From Deltaproteobacteria bacterium (lineage in GTDB: Bacteria > Desulfobacterota > DSM-4660 > Desulfatiglandales > Desulfatiglandaceae), in contig JAFDIV010000005.1 of NCBI GenBank assembly GCA_019307815.1, positions 1 to 64,000 on the forward strand: a stretch of DNA of 64,000 nt. The letters are read 5' to 3'. Position 1 is the first letter of the stretch. Every line of letters begins with the position of its first letter. Positions 35,672 through 44,659 of the stretch are shown in pieces. The translations under genes were made by a program, and so were the position numbers. The notes beneath the pieces are model-generated. The model searched no databases. It had not been told where the DNA came from and worked only from the letters and a program-made list of their open reading frames with translations.

Positions 35672-37840
35672 CTAATCCTTGTCTGGCCTAATGATGATAG
35701 TTTCGGGAATCTCCTCTTCTGCTTCTTCTTTCTCCTCCGGAGCTTTAGGGCCAGGCTCCTGGGTAGAAGGTTGAGGGGGTTGGTCCACCATACCTCCCAG
35801 TTCTTGGTCCAGAAGGGAAAGGGTCTGTTCGAATTCCTTGTCTTCACGATTAGAAGGAGGTGTTTCACTTTCCCTGTGGCTGCTGGTTGATTGGACAGGT
35901 TTATGGGGCACAGTAGTAGCGGCAGGAGTCCTTTGGGTAGTAAAGATTACAGTTTCCGGAATTTCCGGTTCTTCTGTCACTGGTTTCTCTGCAGTGGCTT
36001 TTTGCTGGAGCGGTGCCTCGGTATCCTGACTGGCTTGTGGTGAAATAATGATCGTCTCTTCCAAAGGAGGGGCTTGCATTTCTATAGAAGGCTCAGCTTC
36101 CAAGGGAGAGACAGCCTCAATTGCCTCCTTTCCCTCATGGATGGCGTCTGGAGGGGCCTGCTGAGGGATCTGGGAACGCCATTTTTCGGCGATTCTGGCC
36201 AGAATGCCAGCAATTTCTTGATCAAGCGCTGTTACCTTTTCAGGGACCTGTTGTTCGGCCGAGGGAGTGGCTTTAAGTAGGGCCTCCTTAATCTGTTTTT
36301 CTAGGGATTCGATTTCAGAAATCCACAGAAGAGGGGAAGGAGCCTGCTGGGGCTCGGCAAAGGCGCTTCTCAGAATTTTCCAACATGTTTGAAGGCAGGC
36401 CTTCCAATATGGATAATGGGTCTTTGATACCTGATGAGCACTGGGTTTCCAAAAAAGGTTTTCCGGCGAAAAGTCTGAGAGGCCTTTGGTTTTTACAAAA
36501 TCGATAAACTTTTCAGGTGTTATGGGTGAGCTATTTGAAAGGAGTCCCTTGAGCTGTTCTAGGATTTGCTTCATACCCTGTTCTTTGTTACAAAGCAGCA
36601 CATAAAACCACACCAGGCCCATAAAATGAGATTTGTTTGTGTATTGGAGGGCAATGATGGATGGTTTTTCTGGCTGTGGCGCTACCATGATTCCATGGGG
36701 CTTTACTACAAAGTTCCAGAACATTGGCAAAGGTCCCTGGATTTCAGGGAGATTCACCCAAAAGTTGTCTAAAGAAAAAGAGAAAAATGGCTGCATTTCA
36801 TTAAGGGGCAACTGATCGAGCCATGTGATCAGTTGTTTCAGGAAAACGATCTTGAGATAGAGGAGTTCCAGAAATCGCTGTTCCTTGCTGAACAAATAGG
36901 GTAATTCTCCTTGAATCCGTTCAGAGACCTCCTGAAGCCGGGCGACCCTGGCATGGTTAGGAGAAAGGTTCATGGTATCTACAATCTCGTCCTGGTTAGC
37001 ACCCGAGACCAATGCCAAAAAATCCAAGGCATGCATGGTTGCAGATTCAAAGGGCAGCATGAAAAAGGGGTAAAAGGAAAATATGGCAATCCGGGAGGTT
37101 GCCTTTCCCTCAGATCCAAAGCACACACCTTTTTGGTCACAATTGGTGCAAGGAAAAGGAGTTGAGTTTAGAGGCTTGTCCAGAAGGGAAGAGAACTCCA
37201 AAATAAGTTCGTTCCTGTCCATGACCAGTGGCGAGGTTTCGTTCTCCTTGTCATATAAATAAAAGGAGGTGGTTTGGCCTTTTTTGTGGCAACTCGGGCA
37301 GTAAAGATATCTTGTGAGGGTGGAAGAAAAGGATGAAAGGCCTGAGGCTCTAAGTAGTTCGTCGTCCTCACATTGCTCTAAAGGAAGCCCGCAGTGGGGG
37401 CAAGGAGGTTCAAAATAGACTGTCTTTTTCTTGCACAGGAAAAGAGGACGAAATGGAACCAAGTATGTTTGTTCATCAGTGAGTGCGGATAACAAGAGGA
37501 GGCCACTGCGGCCAGGGTCTTCCAAAAGGGCCTGAAATCCAGCCTGCCAAAGAGAGATAATATCCTTATTGGTTAGTGGGACCAATGGGTCTTTAGGCAA
37601 GCGATATTGGCTCCTCTGGACAAAGAGGGAGACTCTTTTGAGTTCTGCTCCTGCATCTGTCACAAAGCTGGCCTGGAGCAGGCGACCTACTGCAGAGCTA
37701 TCATCTACCAGGATAAAAGGGTTGGACATCCCTTCCAGTTCCTTTGGGTCAGAGGAACGAAGTGAGACCACGAGACGGGGTAAAGGAGAAGAAGACTCTA
37801 GATAGGGAAGCAGTGAGGCAAATTTGGTTTTTCCGCTCAC
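35672..37840 (-). CDS. 722-aa T6SS-linked protein with zinc ribbons and Pro/Thr-rich tail
   Basis: The first gene of the T6SS operon (GTG start, GGAAGGA upstream). The N-terminal 150 residues are globular. Three pairs of Cys follow: CPHCGLPLEQC (about 147-157), CPSCHKKG (about 181-188) and CTNCDQKGVC (about 234-243), which look like zinc ribbons. The middle (about 260-500) is helical. From about 540 the tail is Pro/Gln/Glu-rich, with three spaced Thr-centred motifs, EETIIISPQ, PETVIFTTQ and PETIIIRPD, the last at the very C-terminus. Function is unknown; its position suggests a T6SS regulator or assembly protein. Confidence 0.55.
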   Translation of the reverse strand: MSGKTKFASLLPYLESSSPLPRLVVSLRSSDPKELEGMSNPFILVDDSSAVGRLLQASFVTDAGAELKRVSLFVQRSQYRLPKDPLVPLTNKDIISLWQAGFQALLEDPGRSGLLLLSALTDEQTYLVPFRPLFLCKKKTVYFEPPCPHCGLPLEQCEDDELLRASGLSSFSSTLTRYLYCPSCHKKGQTTSFYLYDKENETSPLVMDRNELILEFSSLLDKPLNSTPFPCTNCDQKGVCFGSEGKATSRIAIFSFYPFFMLPFESATMHALDFLALVSGANQDEIVDTMNLSPNHARVARLQEVSERIQGELPYLFSKEQRFLELLYLKIVFLKQLITWLDQLPLNEMQPFFSFSLDNFWVNLPEIQGPLPMFWNFVVKPHGIMVAPQPEKPSIIALQYTNKSHFMGLVWFYVLLCNKEQGMKQILEQLKGLLSNSSPITPEKFIDFVKTKGLSDFSPENLFWKPSAHQVSKTHYPYWKACLQTCWKILRSAFAEPQQAPSPLLWISEIESLEKQIKEALLKATPSAEQQVPEKVTALDQEIAGILARIAEKWRSQIPQQAPPDAIHEGKEAIEAVSPLEAEPSIEMQAPPLEETIIISPQASQDTEAPLQQKATAEKPVTEEPEIPETVIFTTQRTPAATTVPHKPVQSTSSHRESETPPSNREDKEFEQTLSLLDQELGGMVDQPPQPSTQEPGPKAPEEKEEAEEEIPETIIIRPDKD

Positions 37841-37918
37841 GTAATATCCTTCCTCACAGGTTCAAGCTTGTTACTTGTAGAAGCTTGCTTAATAAATGCC
37901 CATAGAATTAAACTGACC

Positions 37919-37947
37919 AGCTATACTCGATTAGTTAGAGTATAGCT
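37919..37947. promoter_or_regulatory. Perfect inverted repeat AGCTATACTC-N9-GAGTATAGCT
   Basis: Arms 37919-37928 and 37938-37947 are perfect reverse complements. The site is 79 bases upstream of the first T6SS gene, on the template of its promoter, which suits an operator. TATACT inside the arm could serve as a -10 element. A T-run follows at 37954-37960, so a weak terminator on the plus strand is an alternative, though no gene reads into it. Confidence 0.45.
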
Positions 37948-38126
37948 TAGAGATTTTTTTGTATGGGGGGTGCCAATTTTGTTATAGTGAAAAATGTGCT
38001 AGTTCCGCCATTTCGTTGAGTCATAGCACTTGGTGCCGTACCTCTTAAGACCGCCTAAACTAAATTAATGAAAAATTAACTTATCATCCTTTTTTTACGA
38101 AGTCAACGGGCATTAAATTCCTTTGC

Positions 38127-38154
38127 TTGACACTGCCTGAAGAGGTTTTACTTT
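38127..38154 (+). promoter_or_regulatory. Probable sigma-70 promoter of the hydrolase gene
   Basis: TTGACA (38127-38132), a 16-base spacer, and TACTTT (38149-38154) with the 38247 gene downstream. The -35 hexamer is perfect, the -10 weak. Confidence 0.4.
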
Positions 38155-38246
38155 CACAATGAGCACGAAAACTATCATTTGATAATGGATTAAACTGGAG
38201 ATGACTAGGCGAGACCTGAGGTATCACTTGCTGATATGGAGGTTGG

Positions 38247-38822
38247 ATGGATATGTTGAGGATGCTACCAGTAGGAGCCTACCAGGCAAATTGTTATATC
38301 CTTGGCTGCAAGAACACATTGGAAGGACTGGTGATCGATCCGGGGGACGAGGTATTTCGAATTGTGCGTGAGATTTCCCAGCTGGGTATTGCAGTAAAAT
38401 ACATCTTTATTACCCATGGGCATTTTGACCATACGGGGGGCGCAAAAGAGTTGAAAAGAATAACAGGGGCGCCGGTCTGGATTCATCCGCTTGATGAAGC
38501 CGGCCTCGGTTTTCCTGCTGATGGTCATTTTTATGATGGTCAAAACTTCCAGGTGGGGACCTACACCATTAGGGTTATCCATACACCGGGCCACTCTCCG
38601 GGGGGTGTTTGTTTTCACGCCCCAGGCGCAGTGTTCACGGGTGACACCTTGTTTGCCGGGTCTGTGGGCCGGACTGACTTTCCAGGAGGGAGCCATTCTC
38701 AACTGATCATGGCCGTGAAGGAGAAGGTCTTTCCCCTTGGCGATGAGCTTCGGGTTTATCCAGGCCATGGACCACCTACAACCATCGGCACAGAACGACT
38801 CACAAATCCTTTTTTCCGTTAA
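38247..38822 (+). CDS. Metallo-beta-lactamase-fold hydrolase, glyoxalase II-like
   Basis: A 191-aa MBL-fold protein with the metal-binding pattern: FITHGHFDHTGG (about 52-63), HTPGHSPGGVCF (His), GDTLFAGSVGRTDFPGG (Asp) and YPGHGPPT (final His). This short form is like YcbL/GloB-type hydrolases of thioesters such as S-D-lactoylglutathione. GGAGG precedes the ATG. It stands alone, divergent from the T6SS operon; a role in T6SS is not indicated. Confidence 0.85.
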   Translation: MDMLRMLPVGAYQANCYILGCKNTLEGLVIDPGDEVFRIVREISQLGIAVKYIFITHGHFDHTGGAKELKRITGAPVWIHPLDEAGLGFPADGHFYDGQNFQVGTYTIRVIHTPGHSPGGVCFHAPGAVFTGDTLFAGSVGRTDFPGGSHSQLIMAVKEKVFPLGDELRVYPGHGPPTTIGTERLTNPFFR

Positions 38823-38965
38823 GATTTGTGAAAAGATGCCTTTCTAGTCCCTGGCTGGAAATGAGATTTAAAGATTGAAGCCATTGCAACCAGAGGACAA
38901 AATTATACTTGGGTGTTTTTCGTACAATCCCTGATTATGGGACATTTTTATGAAACGGGGTTTTG

Positions 38966-39724
38966 TCATAGGATCTGGCTCAAAAACAGCTTTGTTCGTT
39001 CATGGGTGGGATTTTGGAAAAAATGCTCTGCTGTGCCTTCTTCCACGATTTGGCCGCCGTCCATGAAGATCACCCGGTCTGATACCTCCCGAGCAAATCC
39101 CATTTCATGGGTGACCACAACCATGGTCATTCCTTCTTTTGCCAAGGTCTTCATAACGTCGAGCACTTCCCCAATCATTTCAGGGTCTAGGGCTGATGTG
39201 GCCTCGTCGAACAGCATGATCTTCGGCTGCATGGCCAGGGCCCTGGCAATGGCCACCCGTTGCTGTTGCCCACCAGAGAGCTGTGACGGATAGACGTTTT
39301 CTTTTTCAAGGATCCCCACCTTTCTCAGTAACTCCCGGGCGATCTCAATGGCCTCTTTCTTTTGCCGCTTCCGCACAATGGCTTGGGCCAGGGTAATATT
39401 CTCAAGTACAGTCTTGTGAGGGAAAAGGTTGAAGAGTTGGAACACCATTCCAATCTCTTCCCGTACCTTATTGATGTTAACCTTTTTGTCATAGATGTTA
39501 ACCCCGTCGATAACGATCTCTCCACTGTCTATCTCTTCGAGACGGTTAAGGCACCTGAGGAATGTGCTTTTACCCGACCCGCTGGGCCCGATAATCACCA
39601 CCACTTCACCCTTTTTGATATGGGTGGAGAAATTGACCAGGGCCTTTACCTCCTTACGGTTGGCCAATTTGAAGGTCTTGCATACATTCTTTACTCTAAT
39701 CACTGATGGCAAGCCTCCTTTCAA
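38966..39724 (-). CDS. Polar amino-acid ABC transporter, ATP-binding subunit
   Basis: A 252-aa ATPase of the GlnQ/HisP family. Walker A GPSGSGKS (about 45-52), Q-loop [16 protein letters not shown] signature LSGGQQQR, Walker [15 protein letters not shown] and a switch His in VVTHEMGFA. It energises the adjacent permease. It overlaps the 3' end of the permease gene by 29 bases, giving co-translation. The specificity is set by the binding protein gene upstream. Confidence 0.93.
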   Translation of the reverse strand: MKGGLPSVIRVKNVCKTFKLANRKEVKALVNFSTHIKKGEVVVIIGPSGSGKSTFLRCLNRLEEIDSGEIVIDGVNIYDKKVNINKVREEIGMVFQLFNLFPHKTVLENITLAQAIVRKRQKKEAIEIARELLRKVGILEKENVYPSQLSGGQQQRVAIARALAMQPKIMLFDEATSALDPEMIGEVLDVMKTLAKEGMTMVVVTHEMGFAREVSDRVIFMDGGQIVEEGTAEHFFQNPTHERTKLFLSQIL

Positions 39725-40511
39725 TGTATTGGGTGGCCATGGAAAGGGTGAAGGTCATGACTAGATAGAGAAAGGCCACCGTAAAATATATCTCGAAGGC
39801 GTAATAAGTTCTAGCCACGGCTTGTTGGCCCTGGAACATCAAATCGGCCAGCGCAATAACGGAAACCAGGGAAGAGTCCTTAATCAGCGAGATGAACTGT
39901 CCTGCCAAAGGGGGAATTATCCGTTTGAAGGCCTGAGGCAGAATAATATGGCGCATGGCCTGGGCATAGCTCATCCCGAGAGAGCGGGCTGCCTCCATTT
40001 GGCCTTTTGAGATGGACTGGATGCCTGCTCTAACAATTTCTGCTACATAGGCCCCAGCAAAGATGGAAAGGGCGGCGGTGCCTGCTGCGAAGGCAGATAG
40101 GCGGAGTATGGACCCTGCGAAAAAGTAGATGATATAGATTTGGACAAGGAGGGGCGTATTTCTGATGAGTTCCACATAGGCCAAGGAGATGGCCTTTGTT
40201 ACAGGTTCATTGGAGAGCCTGGCAATTCCGAAGACAGTTCCCACAATAATGGCAAAGAGGATGGAGACCAAAGAAATTTTTAGTGTAAGCATGAAGCCGA
40301 TCATCAGCACGCCCATGCGCAGTTTGGTTGTAGGATCATCTGGAGATTTGGGGCCATAATAGAAAAGCATCTCGGGAACCTTTTCCCAGTGCCAAATATA
40401 GGTGATGCCCTTTCTAGCAAAAAAATAATATATGGCCCCAAGCACAAGGGCCAGGATGATCAGTGTAATTAAAGACCTTTTTGTAAAGACCAAAATAGTC
40501 CTCCTACACAA
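39696..40511 (-). CDS. Polar amino-acid ABC transporter, permease
   Basis: A 271-aa HisM/GlnP-type permease with about five TM segments after an N-terminal TM. The EAA loop is recognised as [43 protein letters not shown] is the typical segment before it. It lies between the binding protein and ATPase genes and is preceded by a hairpin at 40515-40538 that may lower its transcript level relative to the binding protein. Confidence 0.93.
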   Translation of the reverse strand: MCRRTILVFTKRSLITLIILALVLGAIYYFFARKGITYIWHWEKVPEMLFYYGPKSPDDPTTKLRMGVLMIGFMLTLKISLVSILFAIIVGTVFGIARLSNEPVTKAISLAYVELIRNTPLLVQIYIIYFFAGSILRLSAFAAGTAALSIFAGAYVAEIVRAGIQSISKGQMEAARSLGMSYAQAMRHIILPQAFKRIIPPLAGQFISLIKDSSLVSVIALADLMFQGQQAVARTYYAFEIYFTVAFLYLVMTFTLSMATQYIERRLAISD

Positions 40512-40514
40512 AAG

Positions 40515-40538
40515 AGGGGAAGCGGATTCGCTTCCCCT
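40515..40538 (-). terminator. Intercistronic hairpin (partial terminator)
   Basis: AGGGGAAGCG and CGCTTCCCCT arms with a 4-base loop, followed on the minus strand by CTTTTG. It lies between the binding protein and permease genes, as attenuating hairpins often do in such operons. Confidence 0.7.
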
Positions 40539-40548
40539 TTCATCACTT

Positions 40549-41391
40549 TTATTGTTTCTGAGCTACCTTTTCAATATAGTCCACGAACCATTTCTTTTTC
40601 AGCTTTTCCCAACGGCCGTCACCGCGAATCTGGCGCAAAAAGTTGTTCAAGAAGTTGAGAAAATCGGGATCACCTTTTCTAATAGCCCATCCAAGTGGCT
40701 CATAGGTGAGAGGTTTAAAGATGCCGAACGTGGTCTCCTTGTATTTGGCCGCAAAAACCCGTACTTGGGGCTCATCATAAATGAATGCATCGGCAAGTCC
40801 ATTAGCCACCTGGAGCGCCCCCTCTGCCTCGGTCTTGAACAGGCGAAGAGTTGCCTTTGGCATCAGCCTTTCCGCTGTAAATGCCCCTGTTACCCCAAGC
40901 TTGCTTGTGATGATAACGCCTTTTTTGTTGAGATCCTTGTAGCTTTTGTATTTGTCCTTGTTCTTTTTGTTGATGAGAAGGCACTGGCCAATGTAATAGT
41001 AAGGGTCACAGAAATTCACCTTCAAGTTACGGCTTTGAAGAATGGTCATGCCCGACATGATAATATCGAACTTATGGGTCATAAGTGCGGGAATGATGCC
41101 TTCCCAGGCAGTGTTGATAATCTTGACCTTTTTCTCTCCCCCCTTGCCAAAGATGGCCTTTCCCAGTTCATAGGCAATATCTACATCAAATCCTACAATA
41201 TTGCCCTTTTCATCTTGCATTTCAAAGGGCTGATATCCTGCTTCAAGCCCCACGCGAAGTTCCCCGCGTTTGAGAATCTCTTCAAGGGCAGAGGCCTTTG
41301 CAAGATCTTCCGTTGTAAAGGCCATTGCCGAGCCAAGTCCAAAAGATACAAACAGCACAAAAATCAAGCCGAGAAAAGATAGTTTTTTCAT
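40549..41391 (-). CDS. Polar amino-acid ABC transporter, substrate-binding protein
   Basis: A 280-aa periplasmic protein (SBP_bac_3 type) with signal peptide residues 1-25 (VSFGLGSAMAF). The lobe begins LKRGELRVGLEAGYQPFEMQDEKGNIVGFDVDI, the usual family start with residues that contact the alpha-amino and carboxyl groups. The final KKWFVDYIEKV is also typical. The ligand is probably a polar or basic amino acid; nearby arginine-type hydrolase fits an arginine derivative, but this is inference. A 10-base palindrome AACGATCGTT (41430-41439) upstream of its start could be an operator. Confidence 0.92.
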   Translation of the reverse strand: MKKLSFLGLIFVLFVSFGLGSAMAFTTEDLAKASALEEILKRGELRVGLEAGYQPFEMQDEKGNIVGFDVDIAYELGKAIFGKGGEKKVKIINTAWEGIIPALMTHKFDIIMSGMTILQSRNLKVNFCDPYYYIGQCLLINKKNKDKYKSYKDLNKKGVIITSKLGVTGAFTAERLMPKATLRLFKTEAEGALQVANGLADAFIYDEPQVRVFAAKYKETTFGIFKPLTYEPLGWAIRKGDPDFLNFLNNFLRQIRGDGRWEKLKKKWFVDYIEKVAQKQ

Positions 41392-41540
41392 TAGCGCGTT
41401 CCTCCTTTTGCTTGAAAATCGTTGCAGTTAACGATCGTTGTGGTTTAAGTGATATATCCCCTTATGCTTACCGTCACCTCCTTTCTTCGATGTAAAGAGT
41501 CCCTCTAAAATACAGCTTGACTGTGGCTGACTTTACAGGG

Positions 41541-41574
41541 AAATCCACAATAAAGTCAATAAGGTTGTGGATTT
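41541..41574. terminator. Terminator hairpin after the hydrolase gene
   Basis: AAATCCACAA (41541-41550) and TTGTGGATTT (41565-41574) form a perfect 10-base stem with a 14-base loop. A T-run follows on the plus strand. On the minus strand it lies just past the stop of the 41582 gene, before the transporter operon, so it probably ends that transcript. Confidence 0.6.
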
Positions 41575-41581
41575 TTTGAGA

Positions 41582-42457
41582 TCAAAAGGCGCGTTGAAGG
41601 GGGCGGGTGAGACAGGTGGGCCCTCCCCCTCCTTTGAGGCTGATCTCGCGGCCCTCAAACTCGTACACCTCCACTTCAGCCTGTTCCAGGCGGCTTCGGG
41701 TAATGGGGTTTCCTGAGATCATCAGGCATTTCCGAGGCGCTATAGCCAGAACATTACAGCCCATGGTCTCGAATTCCGAATCAGGCACCTCAATGAGTCG
41801 AATGGATAGGGAAAGAAGTCTTTCTCGAAAACGTACCGGCATCAATGGTGAATATACCAAGGCCAGATTATGGTCGATGGGGCTGATGATGGACATCAGG
41901 TGGAAAACGTCACCCGGCCCACGCCAGTGAGGAAGGTCTACCACAATGAACTCTTCAATACAGGCTCCAAGCAGACCTCTGAGTTGTCGAATTCCCTCAT
42001 CATTAGTCCTATAGCTTCGCCCCACTGCTAAAGTCTTTTCATTGATCCACACCACGTCGCCCCCTTCAACAGTCCCTTGCCCAGTGATGGCTCCTACAAT
42101 GGGGATACCAAGCGATCGAAAGAAGGCTTCCTGAGCTTTTGGTTCAGATTTTCGCTCCGCTTTTCCCATGTTACAGAGGACCACTCCCTGTCTGCATACA
42201 ATGGAGGCATCCCGCACATAGATGGAATCAAGCCCTACACTCCCCTCTTGGGGAAGGAAGTATATTTCAGGGACAAACTGGCTAAGGCACTGCACAAACT
42301 CATCGTATTCTTGTAAGGCACGCCTCAGGTCAGGGGGAGCAGTGTAGCCTAGCCGCTTCCACTGCCTGGAGATCACGGTTTGGCTTATAAAGGCATCCCT
42401 TGGATGCTTCAACAACAGTCGCTTGATAGGGGAGACATCTGATTGGGTAAAACTCAT
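41582..42457 (-). CDS. Arginine deiminase / dimethylargininase-like hydrolase
   Basis: A 291-aa protein of the amidinotransferase/pentein fold. Substrate-binding and catalytic features seen: YVRDASIV (Asp), GTVEGGDVVWIN (EGGD), DVFHLMSIIS (His) and catalytic Cys282 in GGGPTCLTRPL at the C-terminus. This set is typical of dimethylarginine dimethylaminohydrolase and arginine deiminase relatives, which remove amidino groups to give citrulline. It is upstream of the amino-acid ABC transporter on the same strand, separated by the terminator hairpin, so a shared arginine-derivative pathway is plausible. Confidence 0.82.
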   Translation of the reverse strand: MSFTQSDVSPIKRLLLKHPRDAFISQTVISRQWKRLGYTAPPDLRRALQEYDEFVQCLSQFVPEIYFLPQEGSVGLDSIYVRDASIVCRQGVVLCNMGKAERKSEPKAQEAFFRSLGIPIVGAITGQGTVEGGDVVWINEKTLAVGRSYRTNDEGIRQLRGLLGACIEEFIVVDLPHWRGPGDVFHLMSIISPIDHNLALVYSPLMPVRFRERLLSLSIRLIEVPDSEFETMGCNVLAIAPRKCLMISGNPITRSRLEQAEVEVYEFEGREISLKGGGGPTCLTRPLQRAF

Positions 42458-42727
42458 ATTTTTTCCTCCTGTCTCTACACAGGTCTAAGCGCACATCGGA
42501 CCTGTCTTTTAAGGTAGGTGTGGGGCAAACACTCACTGATTCGGGGCTATTTGGATTGGCCCAGGAAATATAGGCAATGGCAGGCCATGTGTCAAAGAAA
42601 AATAAGAGACATGTTGACCATGCCAAGGATCTGGGAGCAGGGGAATGAAATTCTTTTTATGAGACACTTTACACACGGCAGGAACTCTGATAACAGATCG
42701 GACCTTGTCTGTTTTCTGGGGGAATGG

Positions 42728-43612
42728 ATGCAGCAAAGAACACACCAATTGTTTGTGGATTTTCTATTGTTTCTGGCTACTGCCTTATGGGGTATTACAT
42801 TCATTGTGGTAAAGCAGGCGGTTGCCCAGGTGGACGTGTTTTCTTTTTTGTCAGCGCGCTTTACCCTGGCCTTTTTTGTATTACTTGTCCTTTTCCATAA
42901 GAGAACTTGGCCGTTCCAAAGGGACACCGTAGGTGCAGGGGCCCTACTTGGTGTATTACTTTTTGGCGCGTTTGCATTTCAAACATGGGGTCTTACACTT
43001 ACCACTGCCACAAATGCCGGATTCTTCACTGGACTCAATGTTATCATGGTCCCGCTTCTCTCATTAGCCCTGTTGAAGCGTCCGCCTGCGCCATTTGCGG
43101 CTGCTGGCGTTGTGTTTGCCTCAATTGGTCTATATTATCTCACGGGTGGGTGGCCCTCCCATTGGAACAGGGGTGACATGCTGGTATTCATATGCGCCAT
43201 TTGGGTTTCCTTTCACGTCCTGTTGACAGGTTACTTTTCCACCAGACATGATCCCTTTGCCTTGACCACGTGGCAGATTGGCACAGTGGCGGGCCTGAGC
43301 CTCCTTTTCTCCGCGGCGAGAGGAACGTTAACATTTAGCCTTCCTTTACCGGTCTGGGTTGCAGTGGGTATTACAGCCCTGTTTTGCACGGTATTTTCCT
43401 TTTCAGTGCAGACCTATGCCCAACAATTTACCACCCCCACCAGGACCGCCCTCATATTCACGGCAGAACCCGTGTTTGGCGCAATGTTTTCTCACTGGTA
43501 CGGAGGAGAGGCCCTTCTTCGGAGCCATATCCTTGGTGGAAGTCTAATTTTTCTCGGCATGATTCTTTCCGAGATCAAGCCTGTAATGTGGAAGAAGATA
43601 GGGGCCCCGTAA
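42728..43612 (+). CDS. EamA/RhaT-family transporter (DMT superfamily)
   Basis: A 294-aa protein with ten predicted TM helices in two EamA repeats. The first helix FLLFLATALWGITFIVVKQAV is typical of EamA proteins. The ATG at 42728, with GGGGGAATGG upstream, is taken as start; the frame opens at 42518 but that stretch has no membrane or signal features. These transporters usually export amino acids or metabolites. Located between the hydrolase/ABC cluster and the PhnP-like gene, which it faces. Confidence 0.85.
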   Translation: MQQRTHQLFVDFLLFLATALWGITFIVVKQAVAQVDVFSFLSARFTLAFFVLLVLFHKRTWPFQRDTVGAGALLGVLLFGAFAFQTWGLTLTTATNAGFFTGLNVIMVPLLSLALLKRPPAPFAAAGVVFASIGLYYLTGGWPSHWNRGDMLVFICAIWVSFHVLLTGYFSTRHDPFALTTWQIGTVAGLSLLFSAARGTLTFSLPLPVWVAVGITALFCTVFSFSVQTYAQQFTTPTRTALIFTAEPVFGAMFSHWYGGEALLRSHILGGSLIFLGMILSEIKPVMWKKIGAP

Positions 43613-43620
43613 AAGGGCCC
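43602..43620 (+). terminator. GC-rich hairpin at the end of the EamA gene
   Basis: GGGCCC (43602-43607) and GGGCCC (43615-43620) form a stem with a 7-base loop that contains the stop codon, followed by TTTACT. It probably serves as a terminator between two convergent genes. Confidence 0.45.
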
Positions 43621-43648
43621 TTTACTGCCTTAGAAATCAGGCGGCTAA

Positions 43649-44575
43649 TCAAAGCGGGATCCTTAGGCCGTCAAAGGCAACCTTCACCTTGTGTGGCAAG
43701 TGGCGGTCTGCCATGATCTTGGTAATGGTTTGCTGCCATTGGGAATGGTTAAGGGGTATGGGATATGGCTCAGAGGAATTCGGTGGCCTTAAAGGCTCCT
43801 TGGGGTCATACTTCTTTAACATGGTGTTTGCCGGGTCGCCCGGCACCTTATCCGCATCCCCCATATGGACCAGGAAGGTCTCACGGATAGGGTCCAACTG
43901 CTGTATGTAATGGATGGCCCTTTGAAAGCTCATGTGGTGGGGCCGATTATGCACTGGCTCGTTTAGCCAGAAGGATTGAATCACTAGGTAATCTGGATGA
44001 AGGAGATCGTCATAAGTCTCTAGAATATCCATAAAATCAGAGGTGTAAAGCAGGCGGGTTTGTTTCCCGGTGTTTCCTCTAAATTGTATGAGGTAGCCCA
44101 CAGATCCTTTTGCAAAGCTTCCATGCTCTGTTTTGAACGGCAGTATGTGATAGGGCCCATGGTCAAACCAGCGACCTGGACAGATGGTATGCACTACTAT
44201 GACACCCATCTCTTCCAGGTACCCGAAGCGCTGTTTGATAACATCCCATGTGTGGGCAGTCATGTATGCGGGGATGGGGCGAAAGGCGCCGCGCGGCCGG
44301 ATGCGTTTGAATACAAAAAGCTCATCCAGACCCAGGTAGTGATCACCATGTTCATGGGTGATGAGCAGGCCGTCTATGTGCCTGATCTGATGCTGTTCAA
44401 GCTGATGTGTGATGTCAGGTCCACAATCAATGAGTAGGTTTGACTGGCCCGAGAGCATAAGGGCCGTGCGTGTTCGCCGCTCACCCCTGGAGCGCATATC
44501 ATTACAGATGGCGCAGGTGCAATTAAGCTCCGGTAAACCCCAGGCTGCTCCAGTGCCCAAGAATATGAGTTCCAT
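43649..44575 (-). CDS. PhnP-like metallo-beta-lactamase-fold phosphodiesterase
   Basis: A 308-aa MBL-fold protein. The ATG at 44575 (GGGAG upstream) gives MELIFLGTGAAWGLPELNC, the usual start of PhnP-like proteins. It has a Cys pair (CTCAIC) near residue 20, HEHGDHYLGLDEL as the first metal ligand set, and a further His near HPDYLVIQ and HMGDAD. PhnP family members are cyclic phosphodiesterases; RNase Z-like relatives have similar motifs. A longer frame from 44614 is not supported by a ribosome site. Confidence 0.8.
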   Translation of the reverse strand: MELIFLGTGAAWGLPELNCTCAICNDMRSRGERRTRTALMLSGQSNLLIDCGPDITHQLEQHQIRHIDGLLITHEHGDHYLGLDELFVFKRIRPRGAFRPIPAYMTAHTWDVIKQRFGYLEEMGVIVVHTICPGRWFDHGPYHILPFKTEHGSFAKGSVGYLIQFRGNTGKQTRLLYTSDFMDILETYDDLLHPDYLVIQSFWLNEPVHNRPHHMSFQRAIHYIQQLDPIRETFLVHMGDADKVPGDPANTMLKKYDPKEPLRPPNSSEPYPIPLNHSQWQQTITKIMADRHLPHKVKVAFDGLRIPL

Positions 44576-44659
44576 TGTCTGATTCTCCCTGTTTTTGGCA
44601 GCAGATATCACCATGAGATATACTTGATTTTTTCAGCATAGTGGAGGCTCCGGTTTAGT

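Larger units (their letters stand above)
37841..38246. other. 406-base divergent region before the T6SS operon
   Basis: It must hold the promoter of the T6SS operon (reading left from 37840) and that of the hydrolase gene (reading right from 38247). A perfect 10-base inverted repeat lies at 37919-37947 and a possible sigma-70 promoter at 38127-38154. No convincing -24/-12 element is present on the minus strand. Confidence 0.5.

Noticed and set aside
37878-37896. Possible sigma-54 element (GGCAT...GC) for the T6SS operon
   Set aside because: The GG and GC spacing of 10 can be found, but the -12 element is AAGC rather than TTGC. I judge it chance.
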